The position numbers were made by a program, and so were the translations under genes. DNA of 64,000 nt from Haberlea rhodopensis. Lineage: Eukaryota; Streptophyta; Magnoliopsida; Lamiales; Gesneriaceae. The stretch lies in contig CAJQUN010000003.1 of the NCBI GenBank assembly GCA_907163345.1, positions 6,428,821 to 6,492,820 of the forward strand, read 5' to 3'. This document shows positions 33,999-46,529 of the stretch, piece by piece. The notes under the pieces are model-generated. The model was given only the letters and a program-made list of their open reading frames with translations, made no database searches and had not been told where the DNA came from. Numbering within the stretch: the stretch's first letter is position 1; every line of letters begins with the position of its first letter.

Positions 33999-36900
33999 AT
34001 GTCAAAAGTTGGTCCAAGGGACATCCATGGCACCCAGGAAGGACGTGCTAACTCAACTCCTCGCCGCACGGGCCATACTCCGCCTTTGCTAGGTATATTC
34101 CTCTCACTTGGCTAATTAGTTTTATTGTCCTCCCGCTTTTTTCATCTCGTTATTTCAGGCTCGTCCGCGTCGCCCCGCACCCCAGCCCAGCTCCGGAGCA
34201 AGCGAGCTGCGCCATCCCCGTCAAGCTCTGTCCCCTACAAGTCTCGACGGTGCCCTTCTGCAGGTTCGACAACCTGGCCAAACTTCGTTGGCTCTTATAC
34301 TTTGATTTTTCTCACACATTATTTTATACATGTTTATGCTTCTAACGCTAAGTTGCTAACTTTTCCTTCCTTCACCCTCAACTCTTGGACAGACGCCACC
34401 AATGATATGGTTTTAACCAGACGACAGCGCATTCTTAGGTATCTCGACAGGATTTGTCTTCTCCCGACCAAAGCGTGGAACCTGCCCACCGCTGCTGATT
34501 GCGAGCATTGCGGCGCCCGTCGCTTTTACAGGGAACCCCCAGGCTTCTGTTGCGCCAGTGGCAGTGTCAACCTTATCCCCACGCGGATGCCGTTGACCTT
34601 GTGGCAACTCTACACTACAACTTCGTCACATCTTGCCGACCATTTCCGACAACGTTGTCGGACATACAACAACTCTTCAGCCTTTACTTCCATTGGAATA
34701 TATTACGATCATGAATTGTGCCGGGGGACCAAAGGGATCTACACCTTCAAAGTTCAGGGCGGCATTTACCATTTCATACTGGACCTGATTCCTGCAGAGG
34801 GGTGTGGCCGCCAACTGCAGCTATACTTTTACGGAACAGAGAATGAAATTGATAATAGGCTGTCCCAGTCGGGCGATTTGGACGCTAAGTTAATAGCATT
34901 CATCATTGAAATCATGAAACTCAACCCATATGCAAATTTCTTTAGGAGTTTGAGGGATCTGCCTGACCTAGCCTCATACAAGATTGTGCTACGTGCCGAT
35001 CCTTCTTTAGATCATAGGGTGTACAATTTGCCTGTTGTTGACCACATCGGGGCAATTTGGAATGAGTTAATTGATGCTCCTTCAGAGCGTCCACATGACG
35101 TACGTGTGTACACGAAATCAGATGGCACGCAATTCATTCACTACTATTATGGTTGTTACGACCCTCTTCAATATCCGTTGTTATTTCCATACGGAGAGCC
35201 TGGTTGGCACACTGGAATCCTAAAAGAACACTCCACTTCTCATGCATCCTACCCAGATCTATTGACGCCTGACGATGATCCATCTTCGCTCCTGCCATCA
35301 CAACACATCTCCGGTTCGTCCCTGCTGGTCGCTGAGCAAGAAAGTAAGTCTTTCTTTATTCACCCATCCCCCTGCGCTTAACCTATTTTCATTCATGTTT
35401 GATTTTGTTATTTGGATTGTTCTAAACATCTTTCCCATTTCCCTTCCAGATTTGGATCGCAATCGGGATAATCGAAGAAATGTTGCCGCCCGGGAATTCT
35501 ATTGTTACAGATTTCAACTACGGCGTGGAGACATCTGCAATATACTGCGCACGGGGCGTCTTATCCAGCAATATCAAATCGACATGTACGTAAAAATTGA
35601 AACCCAGCGTTTAGATTACTTCCGTAAAGCACAGGCGCAAAGCGATATCCGATCAGAGTCTTTTCAAGGTATTGTTGATAGCATGGCCTGTGATGGAATT
35701 TCCTATGGCAGGTCCATCGGGCTGCGCACAGTACTCCCAGCTTCGTTCATAGGCGGCCCCAGGGATCTCCGCCGGCGCTACATGAATGCACTTGCCTTAG
35801 TCACAACGTTTGGCCGGCCTGATTTTTTCATAACAATGACGTGCAACCCAAATTGGTTAGAAATACAAGATGAGCTACTACCTGGGGAACATGCACATAA
35901 TCGCGCTGATCTACTTGCGAGGGTCTTCCGAGCAAAGAACGAAGAATTGAAGGACGAGATCGTTGATAAACAAATCTTTGGGAAAGTAGCTGCCTACTTG
36001 TATGTTGTCGAGTTTCAAAAAAGAGGTCTACCTCACGTGCATTGGCTCGTTATTTTAAAAAACAAATACAAAGTTACTTCCGTTGATGCCTATGATCGAT
36101 TCGTCTCCGCCGAAATCCCCGACCCTTCAACTGATCCTCATCTTCACTCCTGCGTTTCCAAACACATGCTGCATGGTCCTTGTGGGGAGTTAAACCCAAC
36201 AAACGTCTGCATGAGGGGGGGATCTTGCAAAAACCACTACCCAAGAGAATTCGTTCAGTCAACTTCACATCGTGCTGACTCTTACCCTGCGTACAAGCGC
36301 CGAGACAATAACCGGACAGTCCTCGCCCGGAGGAAACTATTGGACAATCGATGGGTGATTCCATACAATCCTTATCTTCTTGCAAAATTCGACAGCCACA
36401 TTAATGTTGAGATATGTGCAGATGTCAAGGTCGTTAAGTACCTGTATAAATATGTGTGTAAAGGGAACGACAAAGTTGCTTACAATGTAGTTGCCACCGC
36501 TGCGCCGGACAACATGGACGAGATACATGACTTCCAATCTGCACGTTGGCTTTGTGCTCCAGAGGCTATGTGGCGCATTTATGGTTATACACTTTACGAA
36601 ATGAGCCCCGCTGTTATTCAGCTTCATGTTCATCTCCCGAATTCTCATTATATCTTTTTTCATGCTGCACGTTCCTTAGAAAGCATCTTATCGAACCCCA
36701 ACAATTCGAGAACCCAATTGACACAGTTCTTCTCGATGAATGCGACGCATCCAGACGTCCGCGCCATGGATCTGCTTTATCGTGAATTCCCTAAGCACTT
36801 TGTCTGGAAGTCTACACACAAAGAATGGTCTTATCGTAATCGTGGCACTGCCATTGGACGGCTTGTGACGGTGAGCCCCGTCGAGACCGAACGATACTAT

Positions 36901-38780
36901 TTGAGGTTGTTGTTGAGTCATGTCAGGGCACCCACTTCATTTGAATATTTGAGGACCCACAGCGGTGTGCTCTTCCCAAACTTCCGGGAGGCTGCAATGC
37001 AACGTGGGCTACTTGATGCAGATAACGACATTCGAGCGTCCATAGAAGAAGCGTCGACTTATCAAGTCCCATATACATTGCGCCGTCTATTTGCAACTAT
37101 CCTTGTTTACAACCTTCCTTCAAACCCTGCCACCCTTTGGGAAGAATTTAAACTACATCTTTCTGAGGATTTTTTATCGACTTGCGATCGACAGGAACAT
37201 GTTGCATTCGATCGTGCTCTACGCTCAATTGATGTTTTCCTCCAATCAATGGGTAAAACCGTGGATGATTTCAATCTCGTGCCATTTAAGACTTGGGTTA
37301 GTGAGGTCGAGATGCGGAACAAGGATTACGAGAATGAGCTTAGCATCTCCGTTACTGAGGAAGAATTGAACGCTGTGCACAAGCTAAATTCAAGACAGCA
37401 AGAGGCCTTCGATTCTACATAGCGTGTGTGGATGACCCAAATGGGGGTGCTTTTTTCATCGATGGGCCCGGTGGATCAGGGAAGACTTTCCTGTATCGCA
37501 CACTGTTGGCTATTGTCAGAAAGACCCGTGGTGTAGCCCTAGCAGTTGCATCGTCAGGCGTCGCAGCATCACTCCTGCCTGGTGGGCGGACTGCCCATTC
37601 ACGATTCAAACTTCCAGTCATAGTTGACCAATCAATCTCTTGCGCAATTAAAAAACAAAGCGTCCATGCACAGCTTATTTTATCGGCAAAGCTAATTATT
37701 TGGGACGAGGCTTCAATGGCCAACCGAAGATGTATCGAAGCTTTGGATGTTTTATTGCGCGACCTTACGGATAATCAACAATTATTTGGAGGCAAGACAA
37801 TTGTTTTTGGTGGAGATTTCAGGCAAACAATCCCAGTTGTAGTAGGTGGTTCTCGTGAGGATGCGGTCGATTCATGCCTTGTCAATTCCCCTTTGTGGCC
37901 TAAGGTTCAAAAAATCCACCTACTCCAGAATATGCGCGCCCGAGGAGACCCATTTTTTACAGAGCTCTTATTACGCATTGGCGATGGAACAGAACCACTA
38001 AATCTCAAAGACGAAATCACATTGCCAAAAAATATGTGCTTACCATACGTCGATTGCGACGAGCCGCTAGACTATCTCATCAGCGCGGTTTTTCCTTCCT
38101 TCGATGATTTTTACACGGATCCTTTCTCAGTTATCGATAGGGCTATACTAACACCCAAGAATGATTGCATGGAGCACATAAACAATGCCATGATTGACAA
38201 ATTTCCCGGAGAACTTGCCGAATATATAAGCGTTGACATTACAAAGAACGTACACCAACAATGCCAATACCAAGATTTCTTAAATGGGGTCTCTGCACCA
38301 GGTTTGCCTCCTCACGTGCTTCGCTTGAAAAAAAATTGCCCTATCATGCTACTGCGCAATATTAATCCATCTGAAGGCCTATGCAATGGCACACGTCTCA
38401 TCTGCCGTGAATTGGGCAAAAAAGTTATTGGCGCTGTCATAGCGTCTGGCGAGTACACCGGGAAATTTGTCTTCATCCCGAGGATACCATTGGAAACTTC
38501 GGATAATCTTAGATGTCCCATACCTTTTAAGAGACATCAATTCCCTATACGACTTTGTTTCGCAATGAGTATTAACAAAGCCCAAGGGCAAACACTTGAT
38601 AAGGTTGGGATTTACTTGCCCCAACCTGTCTTCTCACATGGTCAACTATATGTCGCACTTTCTAGGGTCAGATGTGGTAGTTCCGTCAAAGTCCTGATCA
38701 AACCATCAACTGCAATCTTTACCACACACTGTCAAACTAAGAATGTTGTTTACAAAGAGATTCTAAATGCCGCCATGTGA
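33999..38780 (+). pseudogene. Helitron Rep-helicase (HUH Rep plus PIF1-type helicase), one frameshift
   Basis: This gene drives rolling-circle transposition: Rep nicks and joins DNA, and the helicase unwinds it. Exons as read: 33999-34092, 34159-34263, 34393-35343 and from 35450 on; the introns at 34093-34158 and 35344-35449 keep frame. The segment 34264-34392 may be intron or coding. The N-terminus has Cys pairs (CEHCGARRF, FCCASG). The Helitron-like domain shows HVH in GLPHVHW (codons 36034-36042) and the tyrosine block YLYKYVCKG (from 36439). The helicase has Walker A GPGGSGKT (37464-37487), Walker B IIWDEAS and VALSRVRCG near the end. A TAG at 37420-37422 followed by a change of frame, best explained by one lost base, separates Rep from helicase. 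Otherwise it is very well preserved. Confidence 0.9.
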
Positions 38781-39074
38781 AGATGAGTAGCTTACGGCAA
38801 CAAAATTAACTCGATACATGCATGTTTCTTTTGGTCGGAAGGGGAGCGGGAGGGGGGAAGGGGATTCGCCAACCTTGATTTACAACTTATTTGGCCTTTA
38901 CAGGTTTTTTACAAGCTTGCGCTTGCATTGTTTCGACTTATCTCATGTGCTGAGCATTACATATTTCTTGTGCTTTATGTCTTTGCCCCATTCAATATCG
39001 ACAACCCTGTTTGTGTGGAAGAATTGCACCACCCATCCACGATTGCTTCAGTCTTTTTTACCGACAGGCCGAAA

Positions 39075-42000
39075 ATGGGTGAAAATGTAATGCCTATTAG
39101 ATCAATAACTACCGAGACAGATAGATGGTCAGCGAAGGTACGCGTCGTTAGCAAGCTTGGGGTGAAAACCGCAATATTCTCGCCAACGAAATACCAAAAA
39201 ATGATTCTTGCTGACGAAACGGTAATTCTTTCAAGTTATTAATGTCACTTTCCATGCGTATTGATTACAGTCATATATTTATTGCTTTGCCTGGTGTTTT
39301 GTAATAGGGTGACACGGTGGATGCCATAATTTTCAAGACTGATATTGACTTATACAAATACTCTCTCGAAGAATCGAAGTCATATACGATCTCAAATGCT
39401 CAGGTCACAAAAGTAAAAGATATTTACAAGAACGACCTGGTCAGTAGTCCATACCAATGGACTATCACCTCAAATACTTCGGTCGTACCTGTTGTTGATG
39501 GCGTCATTTCTCCATCCTCGTTTCGCCCAAGTTTCATAGGGTCTGAACAGTTTGTTGCGCACTTGGAGTCAAAAAAACTGATTAGTAAGTAATTGACGTG
39601 TTTTCAGATGTGCCTTTTGGCCTACACAGCGATTAATAGTCATCTCCTCAAACCCCTCGACGACTGACCTCTTCTGCTCAGGTACCATCTGCGTGATAAT
39701 TGCAAAAAGGGCCCCCAGGAAAATTACTACTCAAGCCCAGACACAAGTTCTGCATGAATATGCGGCAATTGATACACAGTACTTTTTTTATTTCAGTATA
39801 GGTTTTGCCCTTTTTTTTGCCGGCTCCCATGCATGTGTAGTTTATCGTCTTCATATCTTGCTAGATTTACCCCATTTGTCGTTACTCTGTGGGGAGACGC
39901 TGTCACTCCGCAACTATTTGCCATTTTCGATGACTGTTACAAGCGACCAGCCCTCGCCCTCCTCAATTTTATGGTGAAGGGATACTACGGTTAACTCCCT
40001 ACTATTTTATTTACGAACTTATAATTTATGTTGCGTCTTACGATTGTTATTGCATTCCTTTACATAATCAATGGACTATCATTGGTAGGTTTGTCACTTA
40101 GCTCGACCTCATCTTCAGTTGTTCTTGAACAAATGGACAATAAATGCTTCTCTGACCTACAAACATGGTAATTATCCTGTCACCCATTTCTTACATATTT
40201 ACATTACAATAACACGCTTCTTGTGCTTATAATATATTAATTTCCCATTGGTCCATTTTCTTTTCATAGGCGGACCAAGGAAAAACTTCTCATTGATGAT
40301 GTCGTGGAAAGGGGTGGTTTTTTCGAGGAAAAGCTCAATGTCAAAGGAGGACAACCCTTACCGATCAACACTGTCTCCGAAGTTCTTCAAATTGAAAAGG
40401 TTTTAAAAAAACATCCAAGCTCTACGCCTAATCTCCTTTTGGTAAACTCAATGGACGTTCTTCTCTTACGGTTTCAATTTCTCAGCCGGGCAGATATAAT
40501 ATCAGGGTCAAAGCTTGCTTAGACGACGCGTCCCAAAACTTTGTTTACATGGGATGTGAAGAATGCCGTTGTGGAATTAACGCCGACTACAATTCTGTTT
40601 TCACTTGTAAGACATGCAATGCAAAAAAAATAGCAAAACCCAGGTACTAATTGCCGCCGAGGTTTTACCATCATATTTTTTCATGATATCATAGTCTTTC
40701 GGCGTTTTCATGTGTTTCTTTTTTACTTGTAGATTTCGGTTCTGCCTCAAAGTTTCTGATCGTACTGGCTCACTCGATGTTACGGTGTTTGGAAAAGAAG
40801 GAGACCTAATCATTGGAATGTCTGCGCAGGATTTCTACAACAAAACTTTGCAGGTAATATCAGTAGACCTTGCCACTCCTTTACTTTATCGAATCTTTCT
40901 GTAGAGTATTGAATCATACAACATGTGCTTCGTTCCTCAGGACGGGACGCCTCCAGTTGCTCTTGTTAGACAGGGCTTGAAGGATCGCGAAGTATTCATG
41001 AAGATACGGTCGAGTCTATTTAGCGGACGCAATGCGAAAGAAATCATCGTATATAGCTTACTAGCTCTGGAATATGTTGACAGTCTTGCAAGGCCTGCCC
41101 TACCGCCAACACCAAGCCCCATTAAATATTTGGCTGCTGCTATGGCTTCCACCCAAGAATTACAAGGTTCGTTTGTCTTGTTGGCCATTTATTCGATTAA
41201 TGTTGGTCTCGTTCTATTCTACACAAAATATTTTATATGCTTTCCCAGAGGGCCCAAATACAGCCAAAAGGAAGCTCGATTTCGGATCGGCAATAACACC
41301 ACCATCCAATGACCCTACAAGCGTTGACACGGGAAAAACAGCGGATGTCTGTGAGATAGGTTGTCCTTTTAAACTATATAAAAAAAAAACTGCAGCATCC
41401 CAATATGTAATCGACGGGTTTATTAAATTTGCCTTGAATGTTATACATAGGGGCTGTTTCGGCTCGGAGACGCCTTATAAAAAAAGGAAAAACCAAGGTC
41501 GGGGAAGACAGTCCGCCATATGATCCAAGTTAGTGGTTGCTACCAAATTGTCTTGAATTTTATTATAGTGGCACTTCTTACTTGGACAAGTGGCTAGAAA
41601 TAACTCATTGCAACAAAACGGTGTTCTGCATATATTACAGGTGTTGTGCCATTTGAGGACCCCGAGATGCCGAGCATCGATTTACATAACATTGTTTCTT
41701 CTGATGACGGTAAGCCTCTTTTAGATTACCACCTTTCAAATATTTGTCTTCCTTTAAAATTCAAACATACATAATGTTTGGTCACATATTACTTGGAAAT
41801 ATATTACAATGTTGTGTGTGTGTGTTTCTAGATCTCGTCCAGCCAAACAATGCTCGTGTCCTATTAAAAAATGCACATGTTCGACCCACAACTGGAGAAA
41901 ATTTAGTCGACCGGACAAAAATCGACATGCCTCTACTCGTGAAGTCAGAAAAAGGTAATCCTCCTCACAATACAGCTGAATTTAGCTTCGTCATCACCAA

Positions 42001-42390
42001 TAAATAACCTACTTAATTCTATGTTTATTTGGCATGAAAAGCTATTACGATGAAAAGTGTCCCTATCTATGTAACACAAAGAAATTCTGATGCAGGTGGG
42101 GGCGCCCACAAAAAACAAACACGGAAGAGGTTCTTGCATCGCGTCATCACTGATGATGACGACTCAGAAGACGACATCAAAGTTGGCCAGACACTCAACC
42201 AAGATGACAGTCCCATCAAAGGTTTTTTTCATACTATCCATCTATCAAACATCAATTTGGTTTTTCCTGCGCTTTTCCTACAACCGTTAAAGGTTTTAAT
42301 GTCCTGCCCAATGCAGATGCTGCCAATGAAGTGACCAATACAAAAAAGTCTGCAAGGGGAAGAATCATTAAAGCCAAGAAATTTGACTAG
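39075..42390 (+). CDS. RPA1-like single-strand DNA-binding protein carried by the Helitron
   Basis: A multi-exon gene directly downstream of the Rep-helicase gene. Exons read by eye: 39075-39221 (start MGENVMPIRSITTETDRWSA), 39308-39584 (OB-fold/DUF223-like, GDTVDAIIFKTDIDLYKY), 39682 to about 39770, about 39870-39988 (LWGDAVTPQLFAIFDD), 40088-40169, from about 40270, 40487 to about 40644 (zinc motif GCEECRCG...CKTCNA), 40732-40853 (FRFCLKVSDRTGSLDVTVFG) and 40941-41165, then weaker ones to the stop TAG at 42388-42390 (KAKKFD). The layout matches RPA large subunits: N-terminal OB folds, then an OB fold with a four-Cys zinc ribbon. In Helitrons it is thought to protect single-stranded intermediates. 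Several junctions in the last third are uncertain. Confidence 0.78.
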
Positions 42391-43121
42391 CTATGCAATG
42401 TCATCTCCTACCATGACATACCGAACACATGTTTGCTCTATAATGAACCATTATCGTTTTGAAAACTCTTGAAGCCGACTTTTGTTTAGTTTTGTGGTCT
42501 GTTAGGGTAAACCTTTTGATGCGCTATCGGATGTCGTCTATTGCGATGATGCACTTTTTATCATAATTTCTTTTTGGGATATCTTGCCCCCTGCTAAGAA
42601 CTAACAATCTTATGTCTACATGCTATTTTTTGTTTGTAATTACAGTCATTGCTATAATACTTTAATATATGATCCAGAGTTATTTTAATATTGAACTTGC
42701 ATGGGCAACTTCTAGGCCATTATATTTTGGTTAAAGGTTTGATTGAATTGTTGTCCAAGTTGGAGAAGGACCCTCAGCTCAACCTACTGCTAGGTTAGCA
42801 TGCCCATTTTCGTTTTTTATCGTTGCAATCGAGTATTATTTTATTACGTGACGAAGGTGCTTGTTCATAGATTTGTATACATAGTAATGTTTCTCTTTGA
42901 GAATATCCATAAAAAAAACATCAGGAATCTATCTTTTGCATGCCGTCATATACATGATTTTTAGTCGTATCGTGCTTTTTACGAGGTGCTTGTCATAAGA
43001 TATTTCGCGGATTTATCTTGCGAAGAGTCTTTTTATTTGTTTCTTTGTACATATTCTTTCAACAAACCTACAAAATACTGATTTAGTTAAATACATACCT
43101 TTGCCCAGTAATCTTGCCCCT
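42391..43121 (+). other. Helitron 3' noncoding region
   Basis: AT-rich sequence between the RPA-like stop codon and the terminal hairpin. No open frame or repeat of note. Confidence 0.6.
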
Positions 43122-43156
43122 GGCACCGTGCCTTGCACGGTGCCAAGATACACTAG
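43122..43156 (+). other. Helitron 3' terminus: hairpin plus CTAG
   Basis: GGCACCGTGC, loop CTT, GCACGGTGCC forms a perfect 10-bp stem at 43122-43144. Eight bases later the element ends with CTAG at 43153-43156. This is the standard CTRR end with its subterminal hairpin, the signal that stops rolling-circle strand transfer. Confidence 0.93.
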
Positions 43157-43167
43157 TATATATATAT

Positions 43168-43744
43168 ACATACAAGCTTAGTTTATAGAAGTCAATTATG
43201 AAAGTTAGTTGTAACAGTTAGTTATACTAAATACCAAATTAATTAGTATAAATAGAGTTGTACAGTACAACTTTCATCCAGTTTCATTCTTTAACAGTGA
43301 GTAGCATTACTTCATAAAAGTTCTTCAATTGTATCAAGAATTCTTCAAGATTTCATCTCCGATTTAATATCTTTACATAAACATCTCACATTTGGGGAGC
43401 AGTATGAGTTCAAATCATGTAAAAATATTCCCCCAAATTATAGTTGTAATATATATTACAACTATTACAACTATAATTTGGGGGAATATTTTTACATGAT
43501 TTGAACTCATACTTCTCCCCAAATGTGAGATGTTTATGTAAAGATATTAAATCGGAGATGAAATCTTGAAGAATTCTTGATACAATTGAAGAACTTTTAT
43601 GAAGTAATTCTACTCACTGTTAAAGAATGAAACTGGATGAAAGTTGTACTGTACAACTCTATTTATACTAATTAATTTGGTATTTAGTAGAACTAACTGT
43701 TACAACTAACTTTCATAATTGACTTCTATAAACTAAGCTTGTAT
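43168..43744. repeat. Large inverted repeat: LTR and flank duplicated head to head
   Basis: The left arm (43168-43450) is the near-perfect inverse of the right arm (43464-43744), with a 13-bp spacer. Each arm holds most of a copia LTR plus about 73 bp of flanking DNA containing CCCCCAAATTATAGTTGTAA. A hairpin stem of about 280 bp could form. Confidence 0.9.
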
Positions 43745-43792
43745 CGGCTAGTTGCTTCTTGGTTTGATCAGCTATATCTTGATATTCCCACA

Positions 43793-44284
43793 AGGTGAAC
43801 ATATATATTTCATGTCCATCTTGGCTTTGAAAGAATCAATTAGTTGAAGTCCCAAGGGCTTTGTTAATATATCTGGACTTCATCGATTGCTGGAATTTGG
43901 ATGACTTTGACGGTGCCTTCTTGAATTTTCTCTCGTACTAGATGACAATCAATTTGGATATGTTTTGTCTTCGTGGAATACAGGATTTTTGGCTATACAA
44001 CTTGTTGATTTGCTGTCAGTGAACAGAAAATCAGGGGGCATGTGTTGAATGTTGAAATCATGTAATAAGTAAATTAGCCATTGAACTTCACATGCGGTTG
44101 TGGCTAATGCTCTATATTCTGCTTCGGCGGATGAGCGACCAACTGTATGATGTTTCTTAGACTTTCATGAAATTAAAGAATCGCCAATGAAGATAGCTTA
44201 TCATGTCACACTCCTTTTTGTATCTGTGCAACCTGTCCAATCTCTATCACTAAAACCCAAAACTTATTGAAACTGTGTATATTA
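43793..44284 (-). pseudogene. copia RNase H remnant
   Basis: On the minus strand one reads HHTVGRSSAEAEYRALATTA, then CEVQWLIYLLHDF and LFTDSKS, and after a frameshift SPDILTKPLG. These are the end blocks of a copia RNase H, directly before the 3' LTR. Confidence 0.8.
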
Positions 44285-44292
44285 CTTTTGTA

Positions 44293-44877
44293 CTATGTTG
44301 CACCGATACTCCAAAAAATTTCGCGGTCAAGTATCGGATACTTCTGGGATACGGATACGCGAGGATACGGCACCGATACGTATCGGATACGCCACGTGGC
44401 GTATCCGATGATAAAAAAAATAAGTTTTTATTTCGGATACGGTCAAGATACGCCGTTGACCGTATCCGATACGGGTAGGATAAGGGAATTTTCGAATTTT
44501 TTTAAAAAAAATAGGGTTGAAATTGTAATTAAAATTAAATTATTTAATTATAATCCTTATTTCCTAACCACTTTAATGTGTTTATGTCGATTATATGCTT
44601 GAAATTTTTAGATGTTCTGGATTAATATTTTACCATTTGTCGTGAAGTTGGTGAGTTTGCAACTTTATTCTGATTTCTAATGTGTTTAATGTTGATTATA
44701 TGCTTGAAACTTGATTTATTACAAATATTATTAATTATATAAATATATATATATAAATAAATTAATAATATTTGCCGTATCCGGACGTATCGTATCCTAC
44801 AAATTTTGAAAATCCCGTGCAGTCGTACCCGTATCTGCGTATCCACGTATCCGCGTATCCGTATCCGTGCAACATAG
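44293..44877. mobile_element. hAT-type MITE inside the copia element
   Basis: Terminal inverted repeats CTATGTTGCACCGATAC / GTATCCGTGCAACATAG with a perfect 8-bp target duplication CTTTTGTA (44285-44292 and 44878-44885). Subterminal regions are full of GATACG/CGTATC motifs, with the palindrome CGCCACGTGGCG at about 44391-44402. The middle is AT-rich and noncoding. Relatives lie at 53449-53976 and inside the foldback at 54819-55375. Confidence 0.88.
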
Positions 44878-44885
44878 CTTTTGTA

Positions 44886-45864
44886 TAAAGAGAAACGTCA
44901 CATATCATGTGGTCAGTTGCTCCTGTGTATAAGATCCACATATTTGAGTAATTAAAAACCACAGCATGGCAACATTTAACATCAATAATATCTGTATTGG
45001 TACCTTTAATGATAGTAGCAGCACTATGAGAAACATCAGAAGAGATGTGTTGAGAATTCTGTTGGGAATGAGCCTTATTAAAAGCAAGAAACTGTCTGTA
45101 AAGTTCCTGAGAAAACTCAACAGGAGGAGTAGAATTCATGGATGTGACATTGGCTCCTTGGTGATCCTGTAAAATCCTTGCCCCCCTTGGACTTTCCATC
45201 CAGGTGGATAACCAGCTAGTTGATGATATTTATCAATAGTATGGCCATTGTAAGTTGTAACCACATTGTGGACATTTCAAGTTCTTCATATCTTTATTAT
45301 ATGTGTTCTTGGCAAGTAAAGAAGTAGAATCCAGATAGGAATTAGACTGAGAACGAGAATAAAAATTAGATTTCAAATGCCGTTGAGCCATCATGGCTAA
45401 AGAATCCAAAGAAAAATTGGATTGAGATTGAAGAGAACTTTGACTCACTTCTTTCAATAATAGAAAATACACCTTAGCAAGTGATGGCAAGGGTGAGACA
45501 AAGAGAATTTGACTACGGATTGATGCATAGGAATCATGCCATCCAACCAAGAAGTTTAACACACTGTCTGATTGTTGCACAAAGATTCAAGAATTTGATA
45601 AGAACATGATGACATTGTCCCACAATTACATCGAAACATGGGTCTATAACTCACATACTCTTCCCAAATAGGTTTGAAGAAATTATAATAATGGGTAAGC
45701 GATTGTGATCCTTGACTCATCGAACTTAAAGATTTGTCTAATTGAAAAATCCTAGGTTCATCACTCCTAGCAAACTTAGTTCTTAATTCAACCCACACTT
45801 CTTGAGAGAAGTAAATTAAAGAAGACTTTGTATAATGTCCTTTGAAATATAATTCAAAAGCCAT
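44886..45864 (-). pseudogene. copia gag and protease remnant
   Basis: The frame 45556-45864 gives the UBN2-type gag blocks (FARSDEPRIFQLDKSLSSMS, then SLTHYYNFFKPIWEE). The frame 45233-45580 continues to a zinc-knuckle start (CPQCGY), after which the frame breaks. The frame 44762-45199 ends with the protease active site, which reads WILYTGATDHM; the catalytic Asp of DTGA is replaced by Tyr. The protease is therefore inactive as well as cut off by the MITE. Confidence 0.82.
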
Positions 45865-46529
45865 AACAAAACAATTTTATTCGCTCTAACCCAAGCAATA
45901 TATGAAATTGTCGAATAAATAGGAGGACAAAGTAAGGAACAATCAAGAAAAACAGCCTTATTTTTTACACTGAATGCCATTTGTACTGATTTAGACCAGG
46001 AAATATAGTTCTCACCAATAAAGATTTATCCAACAATAAGGACTCCAGGATATCACTGGGATGGAGAAAGAATGGCGAGGACTAATCTTCTACCGGATTG
46101 AGCAGATTAGACGCTGTTGATTCACGGACTTCATCATCAGATAAAGAGTGACAACTGGTTACTGCCATAGAAGCAGAAAGAAGAGATGCGCGAAAGACGA
46201 TGAACATGAATATCACTGGCTCTTTGATGCCATGTAAAGATATTAAATAGGAGAAGAAATCTTGGAGAATTCTTGATACAATTGAAGAACTTTCATGAAG
46301 GAATTCTACTCACTGTTAAAGAATGGAACTGAATGAATCTCAATTGTATTGTACTACTCTATTTATACTAATTACTTTGGTAACTAATATAACTAACTGT
46401 TACAACTAACTTTTCATATTTGATTTCTATAAACTAAAATTTGTATTGGCTAGTTGCTTCTTGGTTTGATCACCTATATCTTGATAGTTTATGCCAGTAA
46501 AATAAGAGGTCTTGGGCCATCTTTATATA

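Larger units (their letters stand above)
29783..43156 (+). mobile_element. Helitron, about 13.4 kb, with Rep-helicase and RPA-like genes
   Basis: The 3' end is clear: a perfect 10-bp stem hairpin (43122-43144), then AAGATACA and the terminal CTAG (43153-43156), followed by T. The proposed 5' end is TCTATATATATA at 29783 after an A, which fits the TC start and A/T target, but it lies in a TA repeat, so this end is less sure. Inside are a Rep-helicase gene (33999-38780) and an RPA1-like gene (39075-42390) on the plus strand, the usual pair in plant Helitrons. There is no target duplication, as expected. One frameshift in the helicase gene suggests this copy no longer moves by itself. Confidence 0.85.
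43537..46490 (-). mobile_element. Deleted Ty1-copia retrotransposon
   Basis: Two short LTRs in minus orientation lie at 43537-43792 and about 46233-46490. They share TGTAAAGATATTAAAT at one end and the CTATATCTTGATA block at the other. Next to the second LTR, on the minus strand, TGGCATCAAAGAGCC fits a tRNA-Met primer site. The interior (43793-46232) keeps gag, a protease remnant and the C-terminal RNase H, but integrase and RT are missing. A hAT-like MITE (44293-44877) sits between protease and RNase H. Confidence 0.85.

Noticed and set aside
34264..34392. A stretch of 43 codons inside the Rep-helicase gene read as coding
   Set aside because: It has a GTTCGA donor and an AG acceptor and reads like an intron, but it is in frame and divisible by three; I left it undecided rather than calling a domain.
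41744..42334. Several short ORFs near the end of the RPA-like gene as separate small genes
   Set aside because: They are better explained as C-terminal exons and introns of the RPA-like gene ending at 42390.
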